A stretch of 41,874 nucleotides of DNA. Source: a virus. How positions within the stretch are numbered: position 1 is the stretch's first letter; each line of letters starts with the position of its first letter. The position numbers and the translations under genes were made by a program. The stretch is taken from positions 1 through 41,874 of IMG/VR virus record IMGVR_UViG_3300049478_000027, one strand, 5' to 3'. Below the pieces are notes generated by a model, which was given only the letters and a program-made list of their open reading frames with translations, ran no database searches and was not told the DNA's origin. This document shows positions 29,002 to 38,736 of this stretch, piece after piece.

Positions 29002-29426
29002 GCGGCTTTTTCATGGATTTGACGAACTTCCAAAGTGGGCTCGAGAAATTCGCCGGGACGGCCATGCCGGATCTCGTTCGGAAGGGCATTTTCGCAGCGA
29101 CGGCGGAGCTTATCCACGACGCCAACACGGTTCCTCCAAAGACGCCGCGAAGGGAGGGCCACCTCCGAGGGAGCTCGAGGCCCGGAGGAGGAGGGGATCC
29201 GATTATTAATAAGACGATTGCCGGCGAGGAGGTGATCTGTGGTTTCAATATCGAATACGCCTCCTTCGTGCATGAGATGGTTCGCGAGGAGAAGTGGGGA
29301 GAGAAGGGAATCCGCTGGACGGAGCCCGACTCTGGCGCTAAGTTCCTTGAGTCCAAACTCACGATGTTCGGAAACAAATATCTCAAACTGATCGCCGCCG
29401 TCGTGAGCGCTGGAGGTTTCCGATGA
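28998..29426 (+). CDS. HK97 gp10-like tail completion protein, 142 aa
   Basis: ATG at 28998, ATGA overlap. A helical start (NFQSGLEKFAGTAMPDLV) leads to a loop with TPRREGHLRGS, where gp10-like proteins usually have T-G-x-L-R-x-S, and then YASFVHEM, the Y-A-x-x-V/H-E pattern of this family. It acts at neck-tail joining. Confidence 0.75.
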   Translation: MSGFFMDLTNFQSGLEKFAGTAMPDLVRKGIFAATAELIHDANTVPPKTPRREGHLRGSSRPGGGGDPIINKTIAGEEVICGFNIEYASFVHEMVREEKWGEKGIRWTEPDSGAKFLESKLTMFGNKYLKLIAAVVSAGGFR

Positions 29427-29863
29427 TAAACGCGATCGGGAAATGGATCGTCGGTCATTCTGGCCTCCCTTGGATCCTCGGAGAAAACTTCTTCATCGGA
29501 TATCTCCCGCTCCGCACCGAGACGTTCGTGAAAGTGCCAGAGCGCGTCATGGCGGTGCTCGAACGCACGCCGGCGGCCGTGACGGGATATCTCCCTGATT
29601 TCGCCTCCAAGGCCGTGCAGATCTGGAACCGCTCCCGAACTTATCAGGAGGCAAAGGAGGATGCCGAGGAGATCTATCTAATCCTTCACGGCGCCGCCGG
29701 CTGGGAGCTCCCCGCCTACGAGAGCGGTGGGCCAGATTTCTACGCCATGGCGATCGACGCGATCGGGACGCCGGCGCCAATCGCTAATCCTAATGAGAAC
29801 GGATTATTTGAATTTTCTACAAACTATATTTTTCAGATAGAGGAAAATCCGACCGTCCCATGA
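29423..29863 (+). CDS. Tail terminator (minor capsid) protein candidate, 146 aa
   Basis: Fits the alpha-beta tail-completion fold: a helix with RTPAAVTGYLPDFA, QEAKEDAEEIYLILHGAAGW and a final strand LFEFSTNYIFQIEEN. Bacteriophage minor capsid/tail terminator proteins have this helix-strand pattern and sit just before the tail tube gene. ATGA overlap upstream. Confidence 0.65.
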   Translation: MINAIGKWIVGHSGLPWILGENFFIGYLPLRTETFVKVPERVMAVLERTPAAVTGYLPDFASKAVQIWNRSRTYQEAKEDAEEIYLILHGAAGWELPAYESGGPDFYAMAIDAIGTPAPIANPNENGLFEFSTNYIFQIEENPTVP

Positions 29864-29886
29864 GACGGCGAGATTAGGAGGTTTAT

Positions 29887-30414
29887 ATGCCGCGATATCC
29901 TTTCGGAGACATGGGGCCTGTGGAGATCGTCTGGGCCTACAACGAGAGCGACGAGCAAACGCTCTCGCCTTTCTTGGGCTCCGTCGCGCTGAGGCTGGAG
30001 GACTCGATCCAGAATATCGAGGAGGAAGGCTTCGGCGGAACGGCCGTGGACGCCGTGATCACGGGCTCTGAGGCGGAGCTCGAGGCGCCCATGACGAGGA
30101 ACACCCTCGCCCAACTCGCCGTGATCACGCACGGGGAGCTTGATGCGTTCGGGAATCTTCATGTTCCGGCCTTCATCGGTTGCTCGATGAGGGATCTGGC
30201 GCGCCCGATTCTCATCAAACCCGTGTGCAACAACGTGGTGGATCCAGATGAGCATCATTGGATCCTCATCTACGAGGCCTATCCTTATCGCTCTTTCTCG
30301 CTCGAATTCTCGCGCGATGCTCAGCGCGTCCATCTCGCCAAGTTCAAGGTCTTCGTCTCGCTCGATTCCGCCACCTACGGGGAGTTCTGGCAGTACGGCG
30401 CGGCCATCACATAA
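29887..30414 (+). CDS. Major tail (tube) protein, 175 aa
   Basis: Strong start (TAGGAGGTTTAT). Beta-rich protein with GPVEIVWAYNESDEQTL, a central helix and AKFKVFVSLDSATYGEF at the end. Position before the frameshifted chaperones and tape measure marks it as the tube subunit. Somewhat short compared with many tube proteins (often 180-250). Confidence 0.75.
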   Translation: MPRYPFGDMGPVEIVWAYNESDEQTLSPFLGSVALRLEDSIQNIEEEGFGGTAVDAVITGSEAELEAPMTRNTLAQLAVITHGELDAFGNLHVPAFIGCSMRDLARPILIKPVCNNVVDPDEHHWILIYEAYPYRSFSLEFSRDAQRVHLAKFKVFVSLDSATYGEFWQYGAAIT

Positions 30415-30423
30415 GGATTGGCC

Positions 30424-30759
30424 ATGGTCGAAAAGATCATTTTCAGCGCCTCTCTTTATCCTCAATACGAGGTGGAGATCCTCGGCCAGACTTTTGCGAT
30501 CCGGGCCGTGAATCGCGTCGTCTTCGAGATCCTCTCCGATATGGCCAAGAAAGCCAACGCTGGGGATCCCTCGGCGATCGCCGGGCTCTACGATCAAGTG
30601 GCTCAGGTGATCGACGCTCCTCTGGAGTTCATCAATGGACTCGATTTCCGTCTGATCCGCGATGTGGTGAAATTCATCAACGATAAACTCATTCGCGGCG
30701 CTATCGAGGAGGAGCAAAAAAACGGATCCGGGTCTGGGGGAGCACCGCCGCTCTCGTAG
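30424..30759 (+). CDS. Tail assembly chaperone (gpG-like), 111 aa
   Basis: ATG at 30424 behind AAGGA. A small helical protein upstream of the tape measure, matching the lambda gpG position. Near its end it carries A AAA AAC (30717-30723) in the correct frame for -1 slippage, then a short Gly/Ser/Pro tail to the zero-frame stop. Binds and protects the tape measure during tail assembly. Confidence 0.75.
   Translation: MVEKIIFSASLYPQYEVEILGQTFAIRAVNRVVFEILSDMAKKANAGDPSAIAGLYDQVAQVIDAPLEFINGLDFRLIRDVVKFINDKLIRGAIEEEQKNGSGSGGAPPLS
30717..30723 (+). promoter_or_regulatory. Programmed -1 frameshift slippery site
   Basis: Heptamer A AAA AAC with zero-frame codons CAA AAA AAC. After a -1 slip the frame is open for 84 codons. 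A small GC hairpin (CGGGA...TCCCG, about 30760-30772) lies about 40 bases downstream and covers the zero-frame stop. Confidence 0.75.
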
Positions 30760-30977
30760 CGGGAGTTTTCCCGGGCCTCTTTGACTACGGCGCGCTCCTC
30801 GCGCTCGATATCCGCGATTTTGCGTTCTGGGTGCGCGAGGCCAAGAAGAAGATCCTCCGCGATCGGATCGAGGCTATGGTGGTGGCCAGAATGGCAGAGG
30901 TGCGCGATCGTGATTTCCGCGACGAGATCTCTCGCCTCGAATGGAGCTATAAGGAGGTCGTGAAGGAGGAAGATTAG
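30723..30977 (+). CDS. Tail assembly chaperone extension (gpT part of gpGT), reached by -1 frameshift
   Basis: This frame is open from the slippery site to TAG at 30975 and ends just before the tape measure start. The joined product is about 184 residues (100 from G and 84 from T). The T part includes GLFDYGALLALDIRDFAFWV and a charged helix with REAKKKILRDRIEAMV, like gpT-type domains. It has no start signal of its own. This is the conserved G/GT arrangement of long-tailed phages. Confidence 0.75.
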   Translation, partial: RIRVWGSTAALVAGVFPGLFDYGALLALDIRDFAFWVREAKKKILRDRIEAMVVARMAEVRDRDFRDEISRLEWSYKEVVKEED

Positions 30978-30980
30978 AAA

Positions 30981-33821
30981 ATGGCTGCTGGTGGATCGTT
31001 CATCGTTGGCTCTATCGTAGCAAAACTCGTTCTTGATAAGAGCGGCTGGAATCAGTCTGTCTCCGGCGTCATGTCGGATGCCAAGAAAATGACCGGGATG
31101 AGCGCCTCAACTTCCCGCGCCTTCACGCAAGTCGGCTCCACGCTCGCTGTCATGGGTGGCGCGATCCTCGGTTTCTTCGGCGCTATGGTGGCCGCCTCCT
31201 CCCGCTCTCAGGCCTCGATCCGCCAGCTCGACGCCGTGCTGAAAAGCACCGGAGGGGCGGCTGGCGTGACGCGCGAACAGGCGATCGGACTCTCCGAGGA
31301 GATGCAGAAACTCACCACCTTCTCTCACGAAACTGTGCTCGAGGCCGAGAATCTCCTCCTCACGTTCACGAATATCGGGAAAGATATTTTCCCGGAAGCC
31401 ACGAAGGTCGTTCTCGACATGAGCACGGCGCTCGGTCAGGATCTCAAGGCCTCCTCAATCCAAGTCGGCAAGGCGCTCCAAGATCCGATTCTCGGCATGA
31501 CGGCCCTCCGGCGCGTCGGCGTCAATTTCACGAAAGAACAATCCGAGATGGTGAAGGTGCTCGTGAAAACGGGCCACTCGTTGGACGCGCAGAAATTCAT
31601 CCTCCGCGAGCTCGGCACGGAGTTCGGCGGCTCGTCGCTGGCGGCCGCGCAGGGATTCGGCGGCCAGATGAAGCAACTCAAGAACGAACTCGACGACGTA
31701 AAGGAGGAGATAGGAGTCGCCGTCGTCCCTATTTTCAAACAACTCGTGGCCCAAATTAAACCGATTGTCATCGGTATAAAGGATTGGATCGCGGCTCACC
31801 CAGCTCTTGTCGGCCAGATCGGGATGCTGCTCATCAAAATCGGTGGGATCATGCTCGTGTTGGGGCCGATCATGATCGCCATTCCGCGGCTCGTCCAGCT
31901 CTTCGGCCTCCTCAAACTGGCCGTTGCCGCTCTCACGGGGCCGTTCGGCATCGCCCTCGCTGGCCTCGCGGCCATCAGCGTAGCAATAAATAAGTTCATC
32001 AATGATCACAAGAAGGCTCTCGACGCGGAGATAGCCAAGGAAACCGAATACGGGAATAAGCTCGGAGAACTAAGCCGGCTCCGCTCCTCGGCGATCGAGA
32101 AGGGGATCATAAAACAAAGCGATTGGCAGACTCTTGTGAACCGCTTCGGGCGCGACTATATGAAGGTCTATCAGGCGATCGCGACGATGCCCGAGTATGC
32201 AAAACTCAAAGCCGTGATGGACGAGAATATCGCCAAGCAAGGCGAAATGGGACAGGCCATCAAGGCCGTCGGCGCCTCCGCCGGCGGAGCCAAGGATCCG
32301 ATTTTTGATCTCGCTGAGTCGATTTCCGCTGCTCAGAAGGCCGAGAAGGAATGGACTGAATATCTCAAATCGGCCGGGATCCTCACGATAAAAGAAAAAA
32401 GCGATAAGATCGCGGAGCTCCTAGGATACGAGGATCGCCTCGCTCAAATGCTGATTGATGGGAAGATCGACGTTCTGGAATATGGGAAGGCGGTCGCTGG
32501 GATAAACGAGGAGCTCGAGAAGTTCGGGGGAACGCTGATAACAAATACTCTCCCTCCGGCCGAGGATCTCTCTGATGTTCTCAAGCGAGCGGTGCCGGAG
32601 ATGCACGATGTGGCCTACGCCACGGCCGACTTCGAGGATCAACTCAAGGCGGCCGGCGATACGATGAGCGTGAGCGCCGCGACCGTGCTGAGGGAGCTCT
32701 ATAATATCCGTCGCGGATTCCTCCTGACGATGGGCATCATGATTCCCGAGTGGAAGGATTTTGAGGTAGCGGGGAAGGAGGCGGCCACGGAGACGGGCGG
32801 CGCGTTTGATGGCCTCTATAACGACGTGGCGCGCGGCTTCGGAGACATGATTCAGAGCGTCCTCTCCGGCTCCGTCTCGCTCAAGGACGGACTGAAGCGG
32901 CTCTGGGATGAAATCAAGGGCGCCTTCTTCACGATGGTGGGCGAGATGGCCTCCCGTTGGCTCCTCTCAATGATGAAGGATATCGTCGGCGGTGCCACCT
33001 CGGCGGCGGCGGGAGCGGGGACAGCTTTCTCGGGACTCGCCGCGACGGTCGGTTCGATTGCTGCCACGATCGGAACCGTTATCACGACGCTCGCCGCGGC
33101 CATCGGAACGGCCATCGGGGCTATCGCCGCCGGGATCGCAACGGCGATCGTGGCGGTTGCGACGGCGATCGCAACGGCGGCCACGATTTTGGCCGCGGCC
33201 ATCGTTCCATTGCTAACGGTAGGGGCGATGGCGCTCGCTCTCTACGTCGCCTTCATGCTGGCGAAGGGAATATTAGATAAACTCTTTGGCGGAGGCGGGG
33301 GAGACAAATCAACACAGATGGCTCAAGATTCGCGGAATTTCCTCGCTGAGATTCGGAACTGGCTTTTCAGCGCCGGCTCAGGCTTCGGTGGGGCGAGTTA
33401 TAGTTTCATCACGGCCCATATCGGCGACTGGCTCGGCTGGGTCAATAGTGCGGTGAACGATAGAGGAATAGCGATCAAAAGCGCGGTCGACCTCGCGAGA
33501 ACCGAGATTTGTAAACGCATCGACGCGACAAACAAAATGCTCTGGAAACTCGGAGGAGCGGCGGCTGGCGCGATCGTAGAGCAACCCGCCCTCATGAGCG
33601 TTGCCGAGCGCGAGCCAGAGGCGATCATCCCACTCTCGAAATTCCCCATGCTCGCACGGGCTGGAGGAGGTGGGACGGTGAATATAACGCTCAGGTTGGA
33701 GGGCCAGATCATCACAGATCGCGACTACGTGCGTCGGCGGATTCTTCCCGAGCTCATCGAGGCGCTCGATTCGAGCGTCCATAAAGTGCGGTTTCAACAG
33801 CGTCTGGGGGTGGCCTCATGA
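30981..33821 (+). CDS. Tape measure protein, 946 aa
   Basis: The longest gene of the window. The N-terminal 250 residues match tape measure proteins of the TP901/PhiE125 kind (SSRSQASIRQLDAVLKSTGG, VGKALQDPILGMTALRRVG). Hydrophobic stretches lie near 50-72, 285-335 and 665-760; the last is a long Ala/Ile/Thr segment. The C-terminus has PEAIIPLSKFP, common at the end of this family. Length sets the tail length; using about 1.5 angstroms per residue gives roughly 140 nm. Start four bases after the chaperone extension. Confidence 0.9.
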   Translation: MAAGGSFIVGSIVAKLVLDKSGWNQSVSGVMSDAKKMTGMSASTSRAFTQVGSTLAVMGGAILGFFGAMVAASSRSQASIRQLDAVLKSTGGAAGVTREQAIGLSEEMQKLTTFSHETVLEAENLLLTFTNIGKDIFPEATKVVLDMSTALGQDLKASSIQVGKALQDPILGMTALRRVGVNFTKEQSEMVKVLVKTGHSLDAQKFILRELGTEFGGSSLAAAQGFGGQMKQLKNELDDVKEEIGVAVVPIFKQLVAQIKPIVIGIKDWIAAHPALVGQIGMLLIKIGGIMLVLGPIMIAIPRLVQLFGLLKLAVAALTGPFGIALAGLAAISVAINKFINDHKKALDAEIAKETEYGNKLGELSRLRSSAIEKGIIKQSDWQTLVNRFGRDYMKVYQAIATMPEYAKLKAVMDENIAKQGEMGQAIKAVGASAGGAKDPIFDLAESISAAQKAEKEWTEYLKSAGILTIKEKSDKIAELLGYEDRLAQMLIDGKIDVLEYGKAVAGINEELEKFGGTLITNTLPPAEDLSDVLKRAVPEMHDVAYATADFEDQLKAAGDTMSVSAATVLRELYNIRRGFLLTMGIMIPEWKDFEVAGKEAATETGGAFDGLYNDVARGFGDMIQSVLSGSVSLKDGLKRLWDEIKGAFFTMVGEMASRWLLSMMKDIVGGATSAAAGAGTAFSGLAATVGSIAATIGTVITTLAAAIGTAIGAIAAGIATAIVAVATAIATAATILAAAIVPLLTVGAMALALYVAFMLAKGILDKLFGGGGGDKSTQMAQDSRNFLAEIRNWLFSAGSGFGGASYSFITAHIGDWLGWVNSAVNDRGIAIKSAVDLARTEICKRIDATNKMLWKLGGAAAGAIVEQPALMSVAEREPEAIIPLSKFPMLARAGGGGTVNITLRLEGQIITDRDYVRRRILPELIEALDSSVHKVRFQQRLGVAS

Positions 33822-34645
33822 TCTATTATGCGATCGAGAATTTTCTCGCTGGAGACGACGCCGCGATTTCCACAAGCTCGGAGGATACGCTCTATGTGAA
33901 AGAGAATCTCTACAACGTGCGACCCTCCAAACCGTTCCGCTTCACGGGCATCGGAGCGGCTGGCGCTCCCGAGTGGATCTGCGTCGAGTTCGATGCAGCA
34001 AAACGCGTGACGATCCTCGGGATATTTAATCACAATTTTGATCTCTCAGGAAGCGGATCGGAGCTCTCGATAAAGGGCTCCGATACGGGTTGCGATGAGA
34101 GCGTCACGGATTGGGATATTCCCGACTACGAACACGATATTTCAGATCGGATTACGGCGAATTGGAATGATCTCTACGAGAGGTTGGATCAGACGCGCCT
34201 CGCTTTCCGGGTCGACGTGATAGATCCGGCCAATGACGACAACGTGGAGATCGGCGAACTCTTTCTTGGGCTCGCCACGGAGCTCAACGCTGCGCATCTG
34301 GCGCCGGGGCGAGCAGAGAGCCCAGCTCTCTATCGTTCGTTCAATCAAACGTGGTACGGCCAACATTGGATCGAGGCACTCAGCGCCTCGCTCTCAATGG
34401 AGCTCAGGATCACAAATCAGAATGATCCGCGACAAGTGGATGCGCTCCGTATGATGGTGCTGGCGATCCACGCTGCTGGCTCAAAGTTCCTCGTGGTGCC
34501 GAATCATCTCCACCCGTTCGTCTATTATGTGGCGCTCGAGAATGGCGATCAATTCATGGCTCAGATCGCCCGCGGGATCGAGTGCGAGGAGAGCGAGTGG
34601 ACGCTCTCGCTCCGAACGCTCACGAAGGGAATTGCGCTCCTATGA
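33818..34645 (+). CDS. Distal tail-like / tail tip protein, 275 aa
   Basis: ATGA overlap with the tape measure gene, the usual place of the distal tail protein. Beta-rich throughout; the middle (RVTILGIFNHNFDLSGSGS, then AFRVDVIDPANDDNVEIGELFLG) resembles a discoidin/galactose-binding-like sandwich, and the C-terminal part (WTLSLRTLTKGIAL) closes a tail ring-like domain. Forms the base for fibre and hub. Confidence 0.65.
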   Translation: MIYYAIENFLAGDDAAISTSSEDTLYVKENLYNVRPSKPFRFTGIGAAGAPEWICVEFDAAKRVTILGIFNHNFDLSGSGSELSIKGSDTGCDESVTDWDIPDYEHDISDRITANWNDLYERLDQTRLAFRVDVIDPANDDNVEIGELFLGLATELNAAHLAPGRAESPALYRSFNQTWYGQHWIEALSASLSMELRITNQNDPRQVDALRMMVLAIHAAGSKFLVVPNHLHPFVYYVALENGDQFMAQIARGIECEESEWTLSLRTLTKGIALL

Positions 34646-35952
34646 ATCTTGCGATGATCGTCCAGAAACTCGCCTCCGACGTGGCAGAACTCACGCGCCT
34701 CGTTCTCGCTATCCGTGCTGGTGGCGTCGGCGAAACGAATACCGCCTCAAATCAAGGGGTGGGCGGAATCGGGCTTTATCATTCCAAAGTAGGCGTGGAT
34801 CTCCAATTTAAGAATATCAACGCCGGATCGACGAAGATCACCGTCGCGAACGATGCTCCGAACAAAGAGGTGGATATCGACGTCGTGCCCGCCAATATAG
34901 ATCATGGAGGGCTGGGAGGGCTCGGCGATGTGATCGACCACCTGGGTTATATAACCATTGACGGAACCCGGGAATTGACAGGGAGCTGGGACGCGGGATG
35001 CGTCGCCGGCCGCGTCGTCCGCTCGGGATATCTCATGGCCGGGGGTGCGGTGGCCGCGATGGTCGAGCGTCTCCAGAGCGAGGCGCGGCTGGCGCTCAAG
35101 GAGACGACCGACCCGGCGGCGACCGCCAACTACGGGAAGATATGGGCTTCGTCGGCCGACGGCCTTCTGTACTACATGGACGACGCGGGGAACATCTACG
35201 ATCTTACGGCGGCCGGAGGAGGATCGGGCGGCGCGACTATAGATGCTCATAGCCCGATCCACCTGACGGGGGGTGGAGATCTGACCTATGGGTTGCCTTA
35301 CAAAGAGCCGACCGATGCGCCAGACGACGATTTCACGGATGCCGCGCTCGATGTGAAATGGACGGTTGTCGACGGCGCGGCCGGAACGGTCAACCTCTTG
35401 GGCGCGGCGGGGAATATCTATGATTTGGGAACGCGCGTGAGTTTCCTCCTCGTCCAGGCGATCAACGGGGACGAGTTCCAGATACGCCAGGACTATACGT
35501 TGCCAGACGGATACAGTCTGATCCTCGCTATCAATCCGAGCGTCTCGATGGACGGCGCGCCGACGATAACGAACAACGAAATCTGGGCGGGATTCTCGCT
35601 CAACAACAACGATGGGGCCTTCAACGCCGGCACATATCAGGCCGTGATGTTCGACACGGATACGAATAACGTCCGGATCATCCATTGGGACGGGACGGTG
35701 CTGGGATCGACTCCGCAATCTCTGACTATCGGTCATAAATGTTTCCTCCGCATCGCCCGCTCCTCGCTCACGTACTACGCCTTTCTCAGTCGGGACGGCG
35801 AGACGTGGATTCCTTTGGCCTCCAAGACCGTCGCGGCGGAGCACAATAATTTGTGGCTCTTTGTCGATTGTCAGGCGGCCGTGAGCACGCCCGTCCCGAT
35901 TCAGGCGTTCGACTACATTCTGCTCGGATCAAACGGGCTCGTCCCATGGTGA
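34642..35952 (+). CDS. Tail fibre / receptor-binding protein, 436 aa
   Basis: ATG at 34642 overlaps the previous stop. A helical N-terminal anchor (about 1-30) is followed by the beta-stranded LQFKNINAGSTKITVAND motif common in tail fibres, a Gly-rich hinge (GGLGGLGDVIDHLGYI), and a C-terminal lectin-like jelly roll (about 230-430) with WIPLASKTVAAEHNNLWLF. From about 34,860 on, base use shifts: GATC becomes scarce and CTG/GGG codons increase. This points to an exchanged, host-specific part. Confidence 0.7.
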   Translation: MNLAMIVQKLASDVAELTRLVLAIRAGGVGETNTASNQGVGGIGLYHSKVGVDLQFKNINAGSTKITVANDAPNKEVDIDVVPANIDHGGLGGLGDVIDHLGYITIDGTRELTGSWDAGCVAGRVVRSGYLMAGGAVAAMVERLQSEARLALKETTDPAATANYGKIWASSADGLLYYMDDAGNIYDLTAAGGGSGGATIDAHSPIHLTGGGDLTYGLPYKEPTDAPDDDFTDAALDVKWTVVDGAAGTVNLLGAAGNIYDLGTRVSFLLVQAINGDEFQIRQDYTLPDGYSLILAINPSVSMDGAPTITNNEIWAGFSLNNNDGAFNAGTYQAVMFDTDTNNVRIIHWDGTVLGSTPQSLTIGHKCFLRIARSSLTYYAFLSRDGETWIPLASKTVAAEHNNLWLFVDCQAAVSTPVPIQAFDYILLGSNGLVPW

Positions 35953-35960
35953 GATAAACG

Positions 35961-38726
35961 ATGCCTGTTCCGCATAGGATATTTACTGAGTTTCATCATA
36001 TCTCCGCGCACGGGTACGACGTGACCGGGGGGGCGAATTTCGCCGTCGCCGCGGACTGGCTGAACGATCACGTTGAGACGCCCATTCTCGGCTGGAAAAG
36101 GGTCACGGCGGGAATCTGGGAGCGGTACGACCTGTTCTACAAGGGGACGGTGGCCCAGGGTTGGGGAGAGATATCCGGCGCCGACAAGGTGATGAGCCTC
36201 GTCCTCACGTTCACCGCCCTTCCGCCCTATTACAACGTGAAACCGATAACAAAAATAGACTGGAACCGCGGAACGCTCCGGGTCGCCGGAGACGAGTGGG
36301 ACGTCGAGTTTGGAACCGGAAAATACGTGGACGGCGTGGCCGATGAATACTCCAACTACCCGCACATGTTCCACGCCGGATGCACCACGCAAATCGTCAA
36401 CTACTCCAACATCGACGTCCCGACCGTGCCGACGTTGATGAACGTCTGGCACGAGGCCTGGTGCCCGGCCTCGAGCAACGCGCTGAGCTATTCTCATTCG
36501 ACGCATATCCTGACGCGCGGGATGGTGCTGGAGCATAATCAGTACGTGCCCTCGACCGCCTTCTGGGGAGTCGGCGACGGGATCTTCATGAACGTGGCGC
36601 TCCAGCACGTGAGGATGAAGTACTTCAATCCCGTCTGCAATTCGCTCTCGCGCTATATCGGGCCGACCGCCGGAGGGTTCGAGCTGAAATTCTACGGGCT
36701 CGGCTTCCACAACGCCGAGGCGGAAATCGACGAGGGCGGCTCCTCGCGGTTCGCGGACGTGGGGACGAATTGGGATGATTTTCTTGATTATATCTATATA
36801 GAAGATTTAGACGGGAACGTAGTCTCGACGCTCGAGAGAGATATATTCGGATGGCCCGGATCCAGGGATTTCTCGGTTGACTCAAATGGACAGGTGACGC
36901 TCCGCTCCTTCCCGGCGCTCCCGGCTGGCATCTACCAATTCCGCCTGAAAAAATTGATGTCGCTCGTCGGGAATCCCCCCGCCGAAGGCTACGCCGGAGA
37001 CTGGCGAGCCGATGCGGCTGGCCGGATGATTGAAGGCGAGCGCCTATATATCGTGATCGGAGATGAGGAAAAAGTTGACGTTCCGCTCTCGCGTTGGCGC
37101 TGGAAGAAGGGAACAAATTATCTTTATCGCTATGTGGCTCCCATCGATGTGCGATCCACGTTAGTTTTTTATGACGGGTTCCTGCTCTCCATGAGTTCCT
37201 TTACGCGCGGGACGAATGATCGGAACGGCCTCCCGCTCTTCCCAGATCTCGAGGTGGAGCTCGATAATTCCACGCGGGAATATTCCGAGCTCCTCGCCGA
37301 GTATTGGTGTAAGAATCAGCCCGTGGAGATCTATACGTGTTATAACGCTCCGGCGGAGATTTTCAAAGAAATTCGCTTCCGCGGGATCGTGGTTGATTAC
37401 GATAAGCCCGGGGCGACGTGGAGAGTTAGGCTTCGTGATATTTTAGCAAAATATTTTGAACTCCGCCTTCCTCAATATCGCTGCACAGTCGAGGAATATC
37501 CCTCTATCCATCCAAATTTCATTGGTCGGGAGATGCCCGAGGCCATAGGCCTTTGCGAATATACGGAAGGAACGACACCGGGAGCGGTGGAGGCGATCTA
37601 CGTCGATACGACAATCTTCAAATATCTGGCTCTCCGCGGCCCAGGCCGCTCGATCCTCGCCGTCTATTCCGATGGCGCTCTTGTGGCTCCGGCTGATTAT
37701 TCGATCCTCTACGCCGATGGAGGCCGCACTTATATCGTTTTCGACGCCGATCAGGAGGAGGCAAAGATCACTTTTGATTGTGAAGGTTATTCCTACGTTG
37801 ACTGGGATTGGGGAGGATCCCCGGGAGGATATGTGCGAAATCCGGCCTACGTGATCCTCTTTGTTTTGGCCTTCTTCTTTGGGATCCCGGAGGATGATAT
37901 TGATATAGATTCTTTTGACCTGCTGGCGGCCGATTACGAGGCGCTCGGGGAGGACGATTCAGGTTATCTCGTTATTCAGGACGAGAAGGAGGCGACTCAG
38001 CTCCTCCAGGAGCTCCTCTTCACCTATGGCGCCAAAATGTGGGTGGCGGCCGACGGGCGGATCACAGTCGGCCGAAAGGACGTGAGTGAGCTCACGCCCG
38101 ATGCCTATCTCTTCCAACAAATCGACGCGATCGAGGAGGCCCAGAAGCCGAGCGGCTTCTCCGAGGCGTGCAATTATGCTCCCGTGCGGTGGCGCCACTA
38201 TCCGACCGCGAATCTCTTCGTAGGCTCCAAAGTGGCCCAACGGCTCAGCTCGATCTCTGCTTTCGAGGCGGAGATAATGCCCTCTCAGGCCTTCGATTTT
38301 CCGTGGACGGACTCCGAGACGCTGGCCGATTTCCGGGCCGAGGAGGAGCTCCTAAAGCTCGGATTCGGGGATCAGCGCCTCCAACTCAAGATCTCGACGG
38401 AGCATATAGACGAGCTCGATATCCTTTCCACTTTCCGGTTCCAAGATCCGTGGGGGATCTCCCTCACGGGTGGTGGCGACGTGGGCCGATATTTTTACGT
38501 CGAGAAGATCACCTACAATTTGATGGACAACACGATGGAGATCGAGGCGATAGATCTCGAGTGGCTCCTCCGCGAATATATGATCCTTGGCGACGAGGAT
38601 GAGATCGCGGATAATTGGAGCTCGGCCTCTGAGGCGGATCGAATGTGGGCCTATCTCTGCGATGAGCTCACTTGGGAGTTTGCCGATGCTGAGCCGGGCA
38701 AGATAATGATGGACGAGAACGCTTAA
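35961..38726 (+). CDS. Tail hub / tail-tip protein with mosaic N-terminus, 921 aa
   Basis: Residues about 1-340 are beta-rich and include an IPT/TIG-like Ig segment (IGPTAGGFELKFYGLGF). From about 350 a tail-hub-like region begins: DVPLSRWRWKKGTNYLYRY, PLFPDLEVELDNSTREYSEL, then VWAADGRITVGRKDVS and a C-terminal part containing FRFQDPWGISLTGGGD. The hub anchors fibres and closes the tail. The foreign base composition of the fibre gene continues through the first ~270 residues and ends near 36.8 kb, so a recombination joint probably lies within this gene. Confidence 0.65.
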   Translation: MPVPHRIFTEFHHISAHGYDVTGGANFAVAADWLNDHVETPILGWKRVTAGIWERYDLFYKGTVAQGWGEISGADKVMSLVLTFTALPPYYNVKPITKIDWNRGTLRVAGDEWDVEFGTGKYVDGVADEYSNYPHMFHAGCTTQIVNYSNIDVPTVPTLMNVWHEAWCPASSNALSYSHSTHILTRGMVLEHNQYVPSTAFWGVGDGIFMNVALQHVRMKYFNPVCNSLSRYIGPTAGGFELKFYGLGFHNAEAEIDEGGSSRFADVGTNWDDFLDYIYIEDLDGNVVSTLERDIFGWPGSRDFSVDSNGQVTLRSFPALPAGIYQFRLKKLMSLVGNPPAEGYAGDWRADAAGRMIEGERLYIVIGDEEKVDVPLSRWRWKKGTNYLYRYVAPIDVRSTLVFYDGFLLSMSSFTRGTNDRNGLPLFPDLEVELDNSTREYSELLAEYWCKNQPVEIYTCYNAPAEIFKEIRFRGIVVDYDKPGATWRVRLRDILAKYFELRLPQYRCTVEEYPSIHPNFIGREMPEAIGLCEYTEGTTPGAVEAIYVDTTIFKYLALRGPGRSILAVYSDGALVAPADYSILYADGGRTYIVFDADQEEAKITFDCEGYSYVDWDWGGSPGGYVRNPAYVILFVLAFFFGIPEDDIDIDSFDLLAADYEALGEDDSGYLVIQDEKEATQLLQELLFTYGAKMWVAADGRITVGRKDVSELTPDAYLFQQIDAIEEAQKPSGFSEACNYAPVRWRHYPTANLFVGSKVAQRLSSISAFEAEIMPSQAFDFPWTDSETLADFRAEEELLKLGFGDQRLQLKISTEHIDELDILSTFRFQDPWGISLTGGGDVGRYFYVEKITYNLMDNTMEIEAIDLEWLLREYMILGDEDEIADNWSSASEADRMWAYLCDELTWEFADAEPGKIMMDENA

Positions 38727-38736
38727 GGAGGAAATC

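Noticed and set aside
34747-35844. Minus-strand open frame (365 codons) opposite the fibre gene
   Set aside because: Arg/Val/Asp-rich shadow of the fibre gene without start signal or recognisable fold.
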